Of a stretch of 64,000 nucleotides of DNA, positions 24,707-38,800 are shown one piece after another. The notes under the pieces are model-generated. The model did not search any database. It was given only the letters and a program-made list of their open reading frames with translations, and had not been told where the DNA came from. The stretch is from assembly GCA_003952965.2 (NCBI GenBank), contig CM025850.1, positions 25,506,270 to 25,570,269 on the forward strand, in the 5' to 3' direction. Each line of letters begins with the position of its first letter. Position 1 is the stretch's first letter. Position numbers and translations under genes: made by a program. The stretch comes from Morella rubra (taxonomy: Eukaryota; Streptophyta; Magnoliopsida; Fagales; Myricaceae).

Positions 24707-25466
24707 GTTTGAGGTTGAAGTAACTGAGGAAGTAAGGGAAAAACCTAAGGACTCAAAAGAGTATAATAAAAAAACCCTCAGGCTAATGGGGCTTGCTGAA
24801 AATGATGATGGTGCATGGGTCAAGAAAGGTGTGACGACACTTCAGAAGGGTGGTTCTAATTCAGAAGATGGTGATGATGATGATGATGGTGATGAGGTTG
24901 ACAGAATTGTTGTGGGTGAAAGGACTTCCATTTCTACAGTTCATTCTCCCTACATTGCCTCCTCCTCTAAACCTGCTGCTCCTATGAGCCATGAGCCTCA
25001 GTTGGCTCAACTTGAGGCCTCTATTGCTGAGTTAAAGGATGAGTAGAAGAAATTGGGCAAGAGTGTTGATGACATTGCTGCAAGTGTGAAGATGGGGTTT
25101 GATGACATTAAGAATCTTCTCATTGCTCATGCTGAAAGTTTTGTGACACTTGACAGAGATCTTAGGTCCCTAAAGCATCAGGTCAACAACATCATCACAA
25201 TGGCTGGTGTAGCAATCCAAGATGTTCAGGATGAGATCAAGACCACCACTGATGAGTTCAAAGTCACCTCTACTGAGCTACAGGCTTTTGTGAAGCAATC
25301 ATGTGAGAACATTACTCAAACCACTAAGGTTATCATGGATTCAAATAGAGCACTTCGTCCCAATGTGATGCCTTGGGTGTACTGGTTCAACACCTCTTGG
25401 AGGAAACTTCTTCGCCAATATGACATCAACCTTGGTCCTCCATCCCCACTTGGTCATAATGCGTAA
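24707..25466 (+). pseudogene. Plant-transposon protein gene, 3' part after the hAT insertion
   Basis: The frame begins in the second copy of the 8-bp target repeat (TTT GAG GTT GAA) and is continuous with the frame left at 19470 once one repeat is discounted, so hAT landed inside a coding sequence. It encodes TLRLMGLAENDDGAWV, an acidic D-rich stretch, a Ser/Pro segment and a coiled-coil-like part (LAQLEASIAELKDE). An in-frame TAG sits at about 25044-25046, followed by further coiled coil (DIAASVKMGFDDIKNLL, VQDEIKTTTDEF) and a final stop at 25464-25466. A purine tract aaagggagagaag at 25511-25523 resembles an LTR-element polypurine tract. Confidence 0.6.
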
Positions 25467-26440
25467 TCCTGTTAGTTTCCTACCCCTTTACCCTACTTTT
25501 TGATGATGCTAAAGGGAGAGAAGTTTAGAGAGATTTGTGCTGTTTTCTTTGTACCTTTATAAGGGACATTTATTTTTGTTGATTATCTCTCAGTATCTAT
25601 TTAAGGTTGTATTTTTTTTTCACTTCTACTTTGTTGAGAACATCTTGTTTTATCACATTTTATGATAATAATCCTTATTGGTTCTCTCATTATTTATTTG
25701 GTGCTGATTATATACATGTGTTGAGATTTGCTTATCAATTGATCCTTTGTTGAATCTCAAATGGTATTGTTAAATGTCTATTTCTTTGTGATTGAGATAA
25801 CTCATTAAAGGTAGTATTCATGATTTTTTATCTCCATTATAGAAGTCTCAAGATCTGATTGAAAATTATGGAGTTTGAGAAGCTTAGAGGATGATCATAG
25901 AAGTATTTAAACTTGTTTTTAAATTTTTGAAAACCTCCATTTACAAAAGGAACTCTTGCATCTTGAACTCCAAGCTATTCTGACAATGAATTGCTTCAAG
26001 AACAATGCAAGAGATTATAAAACTCAAACAGCAGTACATTATTCATCGAAATGAAGTGACTCATCTACAATCATCAGCTTGGGCTATTGATTTAGCCTAT
26101 CAAATTCAACATGTAGTTCTTAAGAGAAAATGCAAACTTCCAAAAACTCCTTTCCGAGCCATGTATGCCATTATCTTTCCATGCCCAAAGTCGGTGGTGA
26201 CATGTTAATAATCTGTTACTTCCAATTTTTTCTATAGTCCGCGTGTTCATGCACCGTTTGATTATTTCGCTTCTTAATAAAAATAATGCATATTTCTGCT
26301 GGTTTTAGACTTTAGACGATTGAAACAAATTTAAACGCCTTCAGGTAAAAGGAGTTCCTATTACGGGTGAGTGAAGTAGGAGGGCAGCAGAATTCATTGG
26401 ACCTGAGGGAGCTTATAAAAAGAAAGGAACCCATAATATG
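25467..26440. other. Remainder of non-autonomous element and intergenic DNA
   Basis: After the transposon-protein stop come a polypurine-like tract (25511-25523) and AT-rich sequence with no clear LTR end. Short frames at 26005-26208 look like chance. No gene seen before the 3' flank of AAPT. Confidence 0.5.
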
Positions 26441-26835
26441 TAACATGCCCACTAAGATATCACATGCTGCAGATTCCTAATACTTTGTATTACATATCTA
26501 AAAACTGATCCTGCTACTCTATTCCCAATACAAACAATCGATTACAAAAGGTAGGCATCATAAATACACAGATTACTATGTCTTCATCTTATAAAAATTA
26601 AACAACCAAAACATCTGTGTACCTTCATCGTTCTTGACTTGACAGCTGCAAGGCAAAAAGAAGGAAAAAGTCAGGAAATCTGCAGGATATTAGTATCCTA
26701 GATACAGCCAGGAACAATAGATATCAAACTACTGGTCATAACATTTTAAATTTGTAGGAAAAGTTCGGAAATCCTGACCAAAGATGGTGAACCTGGGATT
26801 CTGGGAAGGACATCCAGAGCGAACACCAGCAAAAA
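26441..26835 (-). other. Likely AAPT 3' UTR
   Basis: Sequence after the TGA at 26836-26838. The gene strand has T-rich stretches and a possible 3'-UTR intron acceptor (ttgcag near 26650). No other gene is apparent. The polyadenylation site cannot be fixed by eye. Confidence 0.4.
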
Positions 26836-29800
26836 TCAAGCTTCTTTCCTGGTTATCCTGTAATTAACAAAAATGCAGTTTCAAGTTCCATCACTCTTGC
26901 ACAGTACAGAGTTTCCATTGACAAGAAACCAGGGCAATGAAAATATGGGAGGTAGCAAATAAATAGTAGGGTCATTCTTAAACCAAGAGCAGGCTTTTGA
27001 AAATTTTGATATACGTTAAATAGCAAACCTATTTTTCGGAACCTATGCCTTGGCAATTCACCAAAAATAAAATAACAGAATTCCGCTCTTTAATTTTTAT
27101 CCAAACATTGCATAAGGAGGAGCAGATATATCATAAACTTGAACATCATTTGGGCAAATGGGGCAGTCTAAGAAATGATTTTTGGAACCCTAAAACCCAA
27201 ATCCATTCTAAACCTGCTTTGAGCAAACAGGAATTTGAAAGGCTAGAGAGTTGCAGCTATCTTCTGACCTGAAGCAACAAATTCCCAATGCGGTTGTAAT
27301 TTCATGAATGACCGACGTGGCAAAGTGCAAATAGAGCCCCACTGAATTTAATAAGAGGTTAGGTAGATGCAGAATGGCAAGAAGTTTCATCACTTTTCAT
27401 AGATAGAAGAAAGACTCGAAAGAAATTTCATCACAAAATGACCGTAATAAATATCTAACCAATAATAATAATAGCTAAAACAATATATTCTCAAGGAGAC
27501 ACTGCAGAAGCAAAAGCCTGCATATATTTCTCCAACAATAAGCTCAGAAAGGAGAACAAAGACTGATTTCAAATAAAACAATTTGGAACGGGAGTTTGAC
27601 AAATCCAAATACATAACGAATTTAAACAGTTAACAATATGCATTAAGATGAAAAAATGATGAAAGTCACCATACGTGAGAATAGACAATAAAGAAGAAGA
27701 ACCAAGCTTTCGTCAACTAGAGGAACTCTGCACAAAAATCAACCGAGGTTCATCAGTGAAATAAAACAACAATTACAAATTGAATGACGAGTTCCAAAAT
27801 GAAATTACAACATACCCATCATTCAACCTGGCTGTGAGTGCATTTGCAATGGCAAAAGGGAGACACAGCAGTGACTGCACAAAGTAAAAATATTAGTAAT
27901 CGCAACTGTTTCTTTTTAGTTCATTGACTGAACACCCAATGGGACTTGGTATGATCTCATCAAACACCCCTACTTATGAGGTGGAAATGTCCTTAGCCTT
28001 TAGGCCATTGGCATCTTGTTTATCACACATTTAAATCCACCTTTACATAGATTGTCTTTTCATCATGAAATTCCATAGAAAACAAAATACAAAGAACAAT
28101 TAGATAATTAGGTAATGGGACCACGGGACAAAAGATCCTGTTCTCATGGATAACAGTTGCAAGATATAAGATAAATACACCCCTGCATTTAGGGTCTAGG
28201 AAGTGTATCCTAACAATAAGAATGAGAATCCATTAACATTGGCTTGCTGGCTTGCCGGATAAAAGATTAACTAGAGCAGTATTGTAGCACTTCAACAAGA
28301 CAGAAACTAACTTCCCCTTTTATTTCTCCAATTTCTAGTTCTAGCAAAAGACTGGACGGAGAAGCCAAATTTATCTCATGTCAAGAAATGAAGCTCACCG
28401 ATTTTAGAATCAAATTACACACCACTAATAAAAAGAATTGGCATGCATAATAACTTCTGCATTTTTATTTTCCGTAGAAATTCCCTCATGCAGGGGATCT
28501 GCACCACAGAAAACTAACGGCAAATTCAAACTTAGCTTTTGTCAACTACGCAAGTCAGAGTTGAGCCACAAAATTCAGGATGTCAATGAATGGGCTGGAA
28601 TATGCTTTCGTAACATACTTGACCATTATCAGATTCCTTGCTCAAGACTCCAAAATACCAACAGATCACTGGTGCTTCCATTCTATCAACTCCCCTGAGA
28701 TCTGTGTTTGTGTCATTTTCTTCGCATCACCACAACCCTATCGCACTAGGGAATTCAAGACTACCTTTTGGTTCTAACAAATGGAGTGAACAAAACTTAA
28801 CAAGCTATTATATAACAATAAAAAATAGTTAGTCTATGGACATCAGTGGAGATTGGTGAACTAGAAAAAAAGATGAGGTTACCTTTCTCTAAATAAACGA
28901 CAATGAAAAATTCGTCAGTCTATGTATATCGCTGGAGAACAGGGAACTTTAATAAATGATGGAAATTTATGCTACAAATTCTTTCTCGAGTAGCAGACCT
29001 AAGTAAATAAAAAAGAATAAAAACAAAAAGGGACAAATGTCATACACGCAATTGGTTTTGAGTTAAACTTTTACAGTTCGGTTTCACATATCCAGTGGTC
29101 CTCAAACGCACCCTTCAACAGTTACAATGGAAATAGATTGCTATTCCCAGCCAAAGTTAAAACGAAAGACAAACAAAACAAAACAAAAACAAATAAGAAA
29201 TGAAAGGAAGCAAAACATTAACTAGAAAAGAGCCATGAACTTTAACAGCATTTCAAATCACAAACTTATTTTGATGGGTTAGTTATGAAAATGAACATAC
29301 CAAGCACATGGTAGTTTTCAAGCCCTTTGGTTCATCACACAAATGAGCAAGGATCATCCTCCCCTGCCAAAACAGCCGTAATTCAGCAACAATTTGATGA
29401 AAAAGATTTTATTGTCAATAGAATTGATGCTCATGAAAAGCATAAATTAAAATTCGACACAGCAAGAAGTACATAAGAAGTACCAACAAACTCTAAAGGT
29501 ATCAAGAAGACAACAGAAAACAAGGGAAGAAACTAATAAAGATGTCAAGCTAAGCTTATAAATTTGTGTGTATATAGTGTTAATTATTTATTTATAATAC
29601 ATTTGAAAATTGTAAATCACTGTCTGAGGCTACCCGAGGAAAATGTCCGATTGCTGCAAGCCATATAAAACATCCTCAATCGTAACACTGCAACTATTCA
29701 TGCTTCCTTACAGGGTCATCTATGCAACATCACGGTTCTACTGCACATATGGGGAATTAAAAAAAAAAAAATCTCTCCCAGGACTTCCATTTCCTGGTAT

Positions 29801-32800
29801 TCGCCAGACTGGCACATCAAAATAGCAGAGCATCCATCGAAAGAGTTTTATTGAACAACAATCATATGTCAGTCACAGCACTACAAAAATTATATGGATG
29901 GAGAATAACAGACATCAGTACTTTGGGACTTTTGCTTTTAAGACCCAAGTTTTCAATTTTTAGCTTCTAAGACCCTGATTTTGACAAGATTGAAATCAAA
30001 TTTCAATATCCCTAGAGAGAGACACAATCAATTTCTACCTGAGATAAAAACAAGCAAGAAAAAGAAAAGGCTGACTCACGATGGGGAGAGCCTCTGCGCA
30101 GTGCACCCTGCAACGGATGTCAAATGGTTTATATCTCACTGACAAGGGAGTGGATCCACACAGGGCAGAGATACATCATCCAAACAACCCACAGTGCATG
30201 GATGTCCCATGGAACACAATAGACAGCTTATGAAATGATTTGGTTGTATACATCCTGAAAGAATCAGGAATTGACTAGAATATGTTTTCTTGTGCCCATA
30301 GAAATAGCTTAACAAACGTATTTATTACAAAGATATGGCTAATGTGCTATTTGTAAATTTAGCAATGTTGTTTGTTGATCCCAATTTCACATCTTAGTGA
30401 CAATCAAGGGAAACTGGCACCCATATACAATGATCAAGGTTTTCTGTTATGATAGTAGAGCTTCATGATCCAAGGATTTTGATATTTACCATGTGTTTAT
30501 TTCTTACAAAAATAGGAGAGAAACTCCGGCTTTGAGCCATTTGCTTTTAAGCTCTGAGTGTTAAAATTGTGGCTTTTAAACGTTTTATGCCCTCAGATAA
30601 AAGTATTGAAAGAAAAGCCACTAGTCATAGGGAATCTGCCAATCCCAACCCCTGTGCGTAAGGCCAGAAATACAGGAACTTTCTCTATTATTTACCCTAA
30701 GTGATGACCATATGGCAAATACCAAAATGCTTACACACTATGATGAGGCTACTACCATAACCAGAAAACTTTGATCACCAGAAATTTCTACCAAAGTGGA
30801 TGCTATCAGAGAACAATTGGCTGATCTGTGTTTACGAATTATACTTCTTTGGTAGGATGGAAAGAATAAAGGGACAAACGGCCTCGCAGTCCCTCTCAGA
30901 CATCCAACTAGGCTCAACAAATAACATTGCTGAATTAAAAATAACACAGCCAATTCTTCAAAACACATTATTTGCTAAGCCCTATTCTAGCACAAAGACC
31001 CATGTTATTATCAACTCCTGATTCTTGCAGGATGGGTACCATCAAATTCATTTCATAAGTTGCCTACTGTGACTGCCATAAGAAATGTATCCATGTAGCC
31101 TAAAGCACAACCAATTTGAATCCAACGCTTTCAATCCAGCATTCTAATACACAGGAAATTAAAAAAGAAACCATATAGGGTAAATAGCCAAGTACACAAC
31201 TTACATACTGTTGTCCCAAGACTCTAAACCCTCAGCACTTAGAAAACTTCAAACACAAAACCAATAAGAGAGAATAAGGAACAAAGACCCCTTCTACAGG
31301 GCTGATAGTGGAATCTAGCAGAAAAATGAAAGCGAAAGAAAACAAAAGAGACTCAGAATGAACTAAAATTTAAACCCATGTAAAGTGGAATGAGAATCCC
31401 TAAAAATATTCAGATGACATGGTTTCCACAGGATCCAAGTCCCCAAACCCAAAGAACAATGAAACTGAAAGACAACGAATAGATGAAAAAGAAACACTAC
31501 ATAATATAAGCACTAGCAACAAAGTCATCCAATTCAGACAAAGAAAATAGAAACTTCAAGTGGATGGGTAGACAAAATGAAACATATCTTACCACAAGGA
31601 AACCAAAAGCAAGTCCAGTTCCTAATACAGCTAAATGCGGATAGTCCCCGATTATGTCAGATGGAGACAGATAGTCCCTGCATCAAGAATCAATGCCACT
31701 ATGTGCGTAAAAAAACATGTAAAGCAAGATGCACGGTAAAGAGCAAGTAAAATTTGTAGAACATAAGAGCGATTTCAGTCATACCAAACAAGGACTCCTC
31801 CCAAGAGAGCAACAAAGGGGCAAAGCTAAAACAGACCCAGTAAGAAAACGTTATTACATCTCTTATAAGCAACCATAAGCAAGAGACATGTATCAAAATA
31901 GGTTGTAGTATTACCATTGCTAATGCCAGCAGCATGTTGCCTTTTCTCGCTTGAACTACCTTATAAACATTGCGTATGCTGCAAAGAAAGATAAAAACAA
32001 GGGAGATCTAAGCCGACCTTCATAGGATGACAATAATGGGTCATACATAGGAGTTCTGAAAGGAAATAGGTCATACATGGGAGTTCTGAAAGGAATAGGC
32101 TAATCTTTTGGTGTTTAAAATTGTAAGATCAACTTTCTCCACACAAAATGTATTTTATCGGAAAGTACTATCCCAATTGACTCTTGGTTGCTATCTCTAA
32201 AAGACATACATAAACATTTCATAGCCCACCAATCACAGCCATATAATGTCAAGGAAATTTCAGTCTGGTTTCCATAGGACGAGTACTGGGTCAGCAGAAA
32301 AAAAAAACACGTGCAGAAAGACAATCTGGAGTTTAAAAGGTCACAATGGACGTATCATAAGTAAGAAACACGTGTCAGATGCAAGATTAAACATGCCAAC
32401 AAAGGAAGAAAACTTTTAACTCTAATAATTTAGGACAGTACATACTTGAATATGACTGTCGGTATAACACCAAAAGCAGTCATCAGCCACAACACTGCTT
32501 TGTATGTTGAAATTTCTGTAGTGACAAAACATAAAAGAGAAACATATAACATTTTAAACAATTGCATAAGAAAGGCAAGATTTTATCAACAATCCTCTAC
32601 GGCGATAGATAAACTAAAGAGGTAATGAAAAGGTAAAAACCAATTACTCAGGAAGTACAAATTGAAAATTTAGGGAGCAGTACCGGTTGCCATTTTCACC
32701 CATTAGCGGTGAAAATGGCAAACAGCCCACCACTAAGCGGTTCACCGCCAAAATCTTGTTTTAAAATTTTTTTCTTTTTTTTTTAAGACACCATGGCATC

Positions 32801-35800
32801 ATTTTATTTAAGAAGCTTTAGGGTTTCCCCCTACCCCCCAGCATTTCATTTCACATCCCCCCCTCTCTCTCTCTCAAGCACGCCTCTTGTCCCTTCGGCC
32901 TCCCCCTCTCAATGCTCTCACCGCCTCTCACAGCTGCTCCATCGTGCCCTTGTCACCATCTCTCTCTCCATCACAGTAAGGCTCTCTCTCCTTCTCCGTC
33001 TCTCTTTTTCTCTGCCTCTCTCTCTCTCTCTTTTGACTCTCATCTCTGTCACTCCCTCTCACAGGTACAGCTGATCTGCCGTGCCATAGCTGCTGCCGTG
33101 CCACAGCTGCTCCCCCGTGCCAATAAGGCTCTCTGCCTCTCTCTCTCTCTCTCTTATTTTTATTGAAACCTATAGCTTCATTTTCAGGTCGATGTGCTGT
33201 GTCTTTTACATCTTATGCGATCATTGTGAATCTGTGATGTACACGAGAGAATTTGGCCCCAAAATGGGCCCAAAAAAGAGTGGCCCAAAAGGCCCAAAAA
33301 ATAGGCCCAGCGGTGAACGATCTACCGCTACCGCCACCGGTAGCACCGTCACCGCTGGGCACCGGTAACCGGTATTAGAGGCGGTTGGGGAAAACGGGAC
33401 ACTGCCCTAGGCAGTGGCGGTGGTGGCCATAACTGCCACCGCCACCACCGACGCACAGCCCTAAATACAAATATATCATCAATGTAGCTACTTTTATTTA
33501 CTGCCAAACAAAGAGGTAAGATGAAAGAAGGTATAGTTCAATATCTTCCTGCAGAAACAGTACAACTTAAGAAGTTCTAGCATCTTCCTCGGTTTGTATG
33601 GAGTGGAAAATGTTTCAAAAAAATTTCACAACCACTTTTTCACAAAGTCCAATAACTTTTTAACACTTTCTTTTACAAATTCCAACTTTTCACAAACAGC
33701 AACACCTTTTTACAAACTCCAACACACTTTTTACAAACCCAAATAAAATCTACACTACTTCCAATCAAAAAATATTCCACCAGAAAAAAAAAAAAAAAGT
33801 TGGCCATCCAAACTGAGGGTAAAAACGGAGCAATGAAAAGCGGAAAGCCAACAAATAGGAGCCATCTTAAAGAAGGAATGTGTAGATGCGATTGCAGGAT
33901 GTAAAGAGTGCCCACTGAAAAGGACACCCTGGAAAAAGAGCAAAACAAAAGACGTGTCAGATTCATAAGCATATCAACAGATTAGGATCCTATGAAAAAT
34001 GCATTCAAATGAATGTCTTAAAGACAAGGTAGATGTGCCCAGCTAATGGAAGATTATACATTAGCTACAAGTAAGAGCCAACAGAAGATAAAAACAAAAA
34101 ATAAACGTAAGGCGATTTTATTACAGTTTCAAGTGAAGCCCACACCAAAAGATCTTTACCCTTTATTTACTAAATACAACATTTAGCAAAATAAAGCCCA
34201 AGAGGCACAGTAGCTGAGGAAAAAAAGTTTTAAAGATTTGACGTTAACAGCACATTCCCCCAAGGCTGCGCATAAAACTCTCTCTCTCTAAACTCTCTGC
34301 AGCCCCGAAATAAAAACCCTCCAAGAGGAGGGCGGGAGCTGCGGCTCCTCCCTTCCTCCTTTCTCTCTTCCCCCCTCTCCCCTCTCCCTTCTCCCTTTCC
34401 CTCTTTCCTTCTCCCCCTCTTTGGTCCAACTAGCTGGTTGTGGGTCTTTTGTTTTTCTTTTTAGGTGGTACGTGAACCGCAAATAGAGGTTTCCGGCAAG
34501 ATTCGACTGGAACTGGCCCCATGGTCAAACTCCAACGGCCCCAATCTACACATAGACATATATCGGGCGTGATGGAGACGCACACCGCGTCTCATGAGCC
34601 GAGCTCTCCAGTCGATGCAAACTGCCCCTCCGTCTCCCGTGACTTGCCACTCTACCCAGGATCGGTCTCTGCGGCTCCTGACTTCCCCCCAAGGCTGTTG
34701 ATCTCCTCCAATCGCCACCACGCGCCACCCTTAGCTCTGGCCAATGTCTTCTCACCTTAGTTTGTTGCTTTTGTCAACTATCTGCCCGTTTGGGCTTATC
34801 TACCTGTTGGGGATTACTTTTGGCATGTTTATTTCTGTGTAGTATTTACAGTTGGTATTTGCATATGAAGTGCTCTAAGGGATTAGGATCGACAATGTGT
34901 CTGTCCCTCCTTCAGCACCAATCGCCAATGTCTTGCCCAGTGGTTGTTACTTTCTATGGGCCTTCGAACCCATTTCCGCGGGTCTCACCGCTGTCCGTGG
35001 GCCTTTGGGTTCACTTGTTGTGGGCAAGCCCACAACATCCTTCAAGGACCTTGCGTCTTCATTTATAGGCTTTGGCCCCTAGATTTCTTGCTAGCCCTTT
35101 GGGTCTTTTCTATTGTAAGTTCTCAGCTGTAATTTCCTATGCTTTCAATAAAATGTTTCTTGGCTATAAAAAAAAAAAAAAAAAAAAGCACATTCCCATG
35201 GCATTTATTATTATATCTCTCACCAAAAAAATAAAGGTTAAGAGATTGTTCTAGGATCTACAACTGCCATAGAACATCTCCATTAAAGCCTACAAAATGA
35301 GACAATTTAAGAACATTCAATCAAATACAAACAGAAACAGGTTTCAGCTAAAAGACCCCAGAAAACATATCTCACAATAAAAACATTATGGTGGAAATCT
35401 TGCTAAACCATCATAGAACATCACGCAAGAATTTTTAGCCCAGATTCCATACGGCTTTTTCAGTTCCAATTTGAATGAGTTACTTATCAAAAAAAAAAGT
35501 TCCAATTTGAATGAGTTATCATTAATCAGCTTTATGAAGAGTAGTCTTACCATGAAGAAATGGAACCCAATTTAAAAAGGGTATAGACTTTCCAAATTGT
35601 TGAACCCACCACTCAGCACCTGGAAAGGTTAAGTGCTCAAGTAAGAATTGAAGTGCAGTAGCCGAAAATAAATTAAAATCCATAAAGAAAATTATGATAT
35701 AGTGGATTTTGAATAAATTTCCAGAAAACATTGGTTTGTATCTGCACAGAACCACACCATTCAAGGGTTTAAAAAGAAACAGACACAGACAACCACACAA

Positions 35801-38800
35801 TTGTAGCAGGAACATACCAACAATAGCTGTGAAGAAATGAGCCAAATAAAGCAGCATCAGACCCTCTGTAGGTCCATTGATCGCCGGAAGAATAAGGGTA
35901 TTGGTGAAATAGCTAGACAAAGAAAATAAGAAAATCAATACTGCTAGTGAGACATCCAACAGTTGGTAGAATCCACACAAATCAACAGTTACACACTTGG
36001 TCTTGAATACATAGAAACAAACAATAAACCCAGTGGTACAATTTCATCCTCCAGGTGATTGAAGTCAACTTACTGTTCCCAAGTTGCACCAAAAAATGGA
36101 ATGGCTGAAATTACCCAGAGCCAAAAAGCATTTCTTCCACCCATAATGGTGCTCCCAAAAGCCAATGCCTCCAACTATATTTGGGGAAAATTACGGAGAT
36201 AATGGATATCTAAGGGCTATAAAATAACGAAAAAAAGATTATAATACATACAGCACAAGCAAGAGCATCACATCCTGCAAAATATTGGAAAACACAAGAA
36301 CATTACTCATCCATAGTCATTTCTCACAACAAGGAGAAAAGAAAGATAAACAACATATCACCATGGTCGAAAAGCTCCCCTAATGGACTTGAGGAGCTTG
36401 TCCGTCTTGCTTGCTTCCCATCAACAGCATCAAAGGTCTAGCATGGAACTAGTAACAGGTTAGAAAGAACAGAGGGGGAAGAAAGAAAAAACAAAGGGAC
36501 ATGATTTGAGAACCTCGAAGAAAAGACCTGCAACATTAAAGACACCTCAGAGGACAAGAAAGGCTGTCTACATATTGGTGCATGATATTACAATTTCAAA
36601 AAATAAAATTCATTAAAAGTTTCTCATTTGCAGAAATTAGTCTTTGACACTTGCAAGATTTTAGAGGCACCTCAGTAGTTCTTGAGCAGTGGCATTTTCA
36701 ACGACTACTATGTATTCCAAACCCCTGAACGGAACATATAGCAGGATGGAATGATACCAAACAGAGATAAAAGTAATTACACAGTCCCAACTTTGAACTT
36801 AACTTGTGTAAAAAATCTACATGCCAATTGTCTTGACTTAAATCACAAAATAAGAACAAGATAACGTGAAAAGTAATGAGCTCGAGCATATATTGCATGG
36901 TTGTCTTATTATCATTGCACTATTAAGCTATCAGGTAAGGAGAGAAGCATGCTTAACTTACATAAAATATGACAACACAATCATAAGAAACAAGATGACC
37001 ACAGAGCTTGAATAAATTTTGTACAGACCTGATAAAGAAAAAGTAACAATCCATGAGCAAAATGAACCCATCTTGGAGGAGCTGAATCCAAGCGAGGTGA
37101 ATAAATCTGAAACAAAATATATATCAAGAATTTATTCTTGAGGGTACGCTAACCAAAAACACTTCTCTTTTTGCAACTTATGAAGAAAACATTAAACCAA
37201 ATTTTCTGTCTAATTAACAGTTAGCCAATTGGGAACAGAAAAACGCTTCACCAACAAACCATTCCAACCAAACTTTCATACCAAGTAATATGTAGATCCA
37301 ATTACCACATAACATGTCTAACAAGCCCATGCATTTTAGGGACAAAGCACACAACCGATGGCTACCGCCTCATATTTTTAAGCCAGATGTCAATTGCAAA
37401 ATACTTTACAAACAAAGTGATCCAATTGAAATTTCCATACTAAATACCATGGTGAGTCTATTCCCACATAACATGCTACACAACCCCATGCATATGGAAG
37501 ACAGAACAAGCAAGAGGTGGCAGCCATATCAAAATTTTAAGAGGATTTGGTAGAGTCTGCTAATTTGTACTGTAGTGCCTAGGTGTTTGCCGCATGATAC
37601 TGATTATATGCCAAAAGCATATTTCCACAAAAAAATATGTTGCTTTCTCTAATAACTTAAAGAGTAAGTGAAACGCAGAATAATTTTGGTGACCAGAAAA
37701 ATAATGATCAAGTAAATCATACTATTCATAGTTTTCACTAGTATATAGTTTTCGAGAAGCGTATCACTTCTCTAAATCACAAATGGTATCAAAAGAAGTA
37801 CTTGCAAGGATCATTATACCATGAAAGTTATCAACCATATCCAAGGAGACAAAGTGAATGCATATTTGAAAATTTTACTAAGAAGATAGAGTCAATCCTA
37901 TTTTATCGACCTATAATTCAGGACCTCTTTCTCGCTTTAATGATCACAGCAACAATAAGCACTTAAATCTGACAAGACTGCTTCTCCAAGGAGTTATAAG
38001 GCTATGGTATCTATCGTGTACGTGTATACCTTTCTGGAGTTCCCTCGCTTATGTATAAAAGTATTGTTTCACCATTCCCAGATCGGGGAAGGTAAGGTTT
38101 TGAATGTTACAACTATTTCCAATATCTCTGAAGTTCTCTTGGAGAATGTTGGGCACACCTGGAATCTTAGAATAAAGATCTAGTTCTACATTGAACAGGA
38201 AGAAATATAGTGATGATGAGCATGATGTTTTTTTTTTTTAGTTTCCATGTTCCAAATTTTTCAAGGTTTGCAGAATGAATTTATCAAACCAATTCATATC
38301 CACCTCTTGCATACCATCCATGCTTCATGGGGGTTTAGACTTATCAAAGATTCTGAGATCAAAACCTGTCATACGAATTCTAGGCAAAAGGTTTTTGGGC
38401 TAACCAGCTAAAAGTCCCAGCATATAGTTTAAGACAAGTTTTCAACTTATAAAGAAATCTATAAGTCTGGTAAAAACATCTAATACATATTGACTCCCAT
38501 AAAATTCACAATATGAACAGCAGAATCAAAAAATTATGAAAACAAAAATACAATAACAGATGAACTCCCACTCACATAGCCAAGCAGCGCAGAAATGAGT
38601 AAGAAGATGAATCCCACAAGTGTGATCTGACAAAATATGAAGAGAATCCCGTGAATGAACAAGCACAACTGCGTTATCTCAAAGTAAAAGATATAAATGG
38701 ATGGAAGAGCAAAAAGGAGAAAGGATAATTATACCATGTTTGGACTTTGGAAGATCCCAAAATGCAACATGCCAAGTCCAAGAAAAAAGAGAAAGTGAAT

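Noticed and set aside
33117..33368. 83-codon frame with a Lys/Pro-rich tail
   Set aside because: Lies in the GC-rich hAT-like insertion and follows its repeated motifs.
34244..34482. Arg/Glu/Gly-rich minus-strand frames
   Set aside because: Antisense of the CT-rich start of the retroposed insertion.
35522..35980. 152-codon minus-strand frame as a separate gene
   Set aside because: It is AAPT exons 8 and 9 read through the intron between them.
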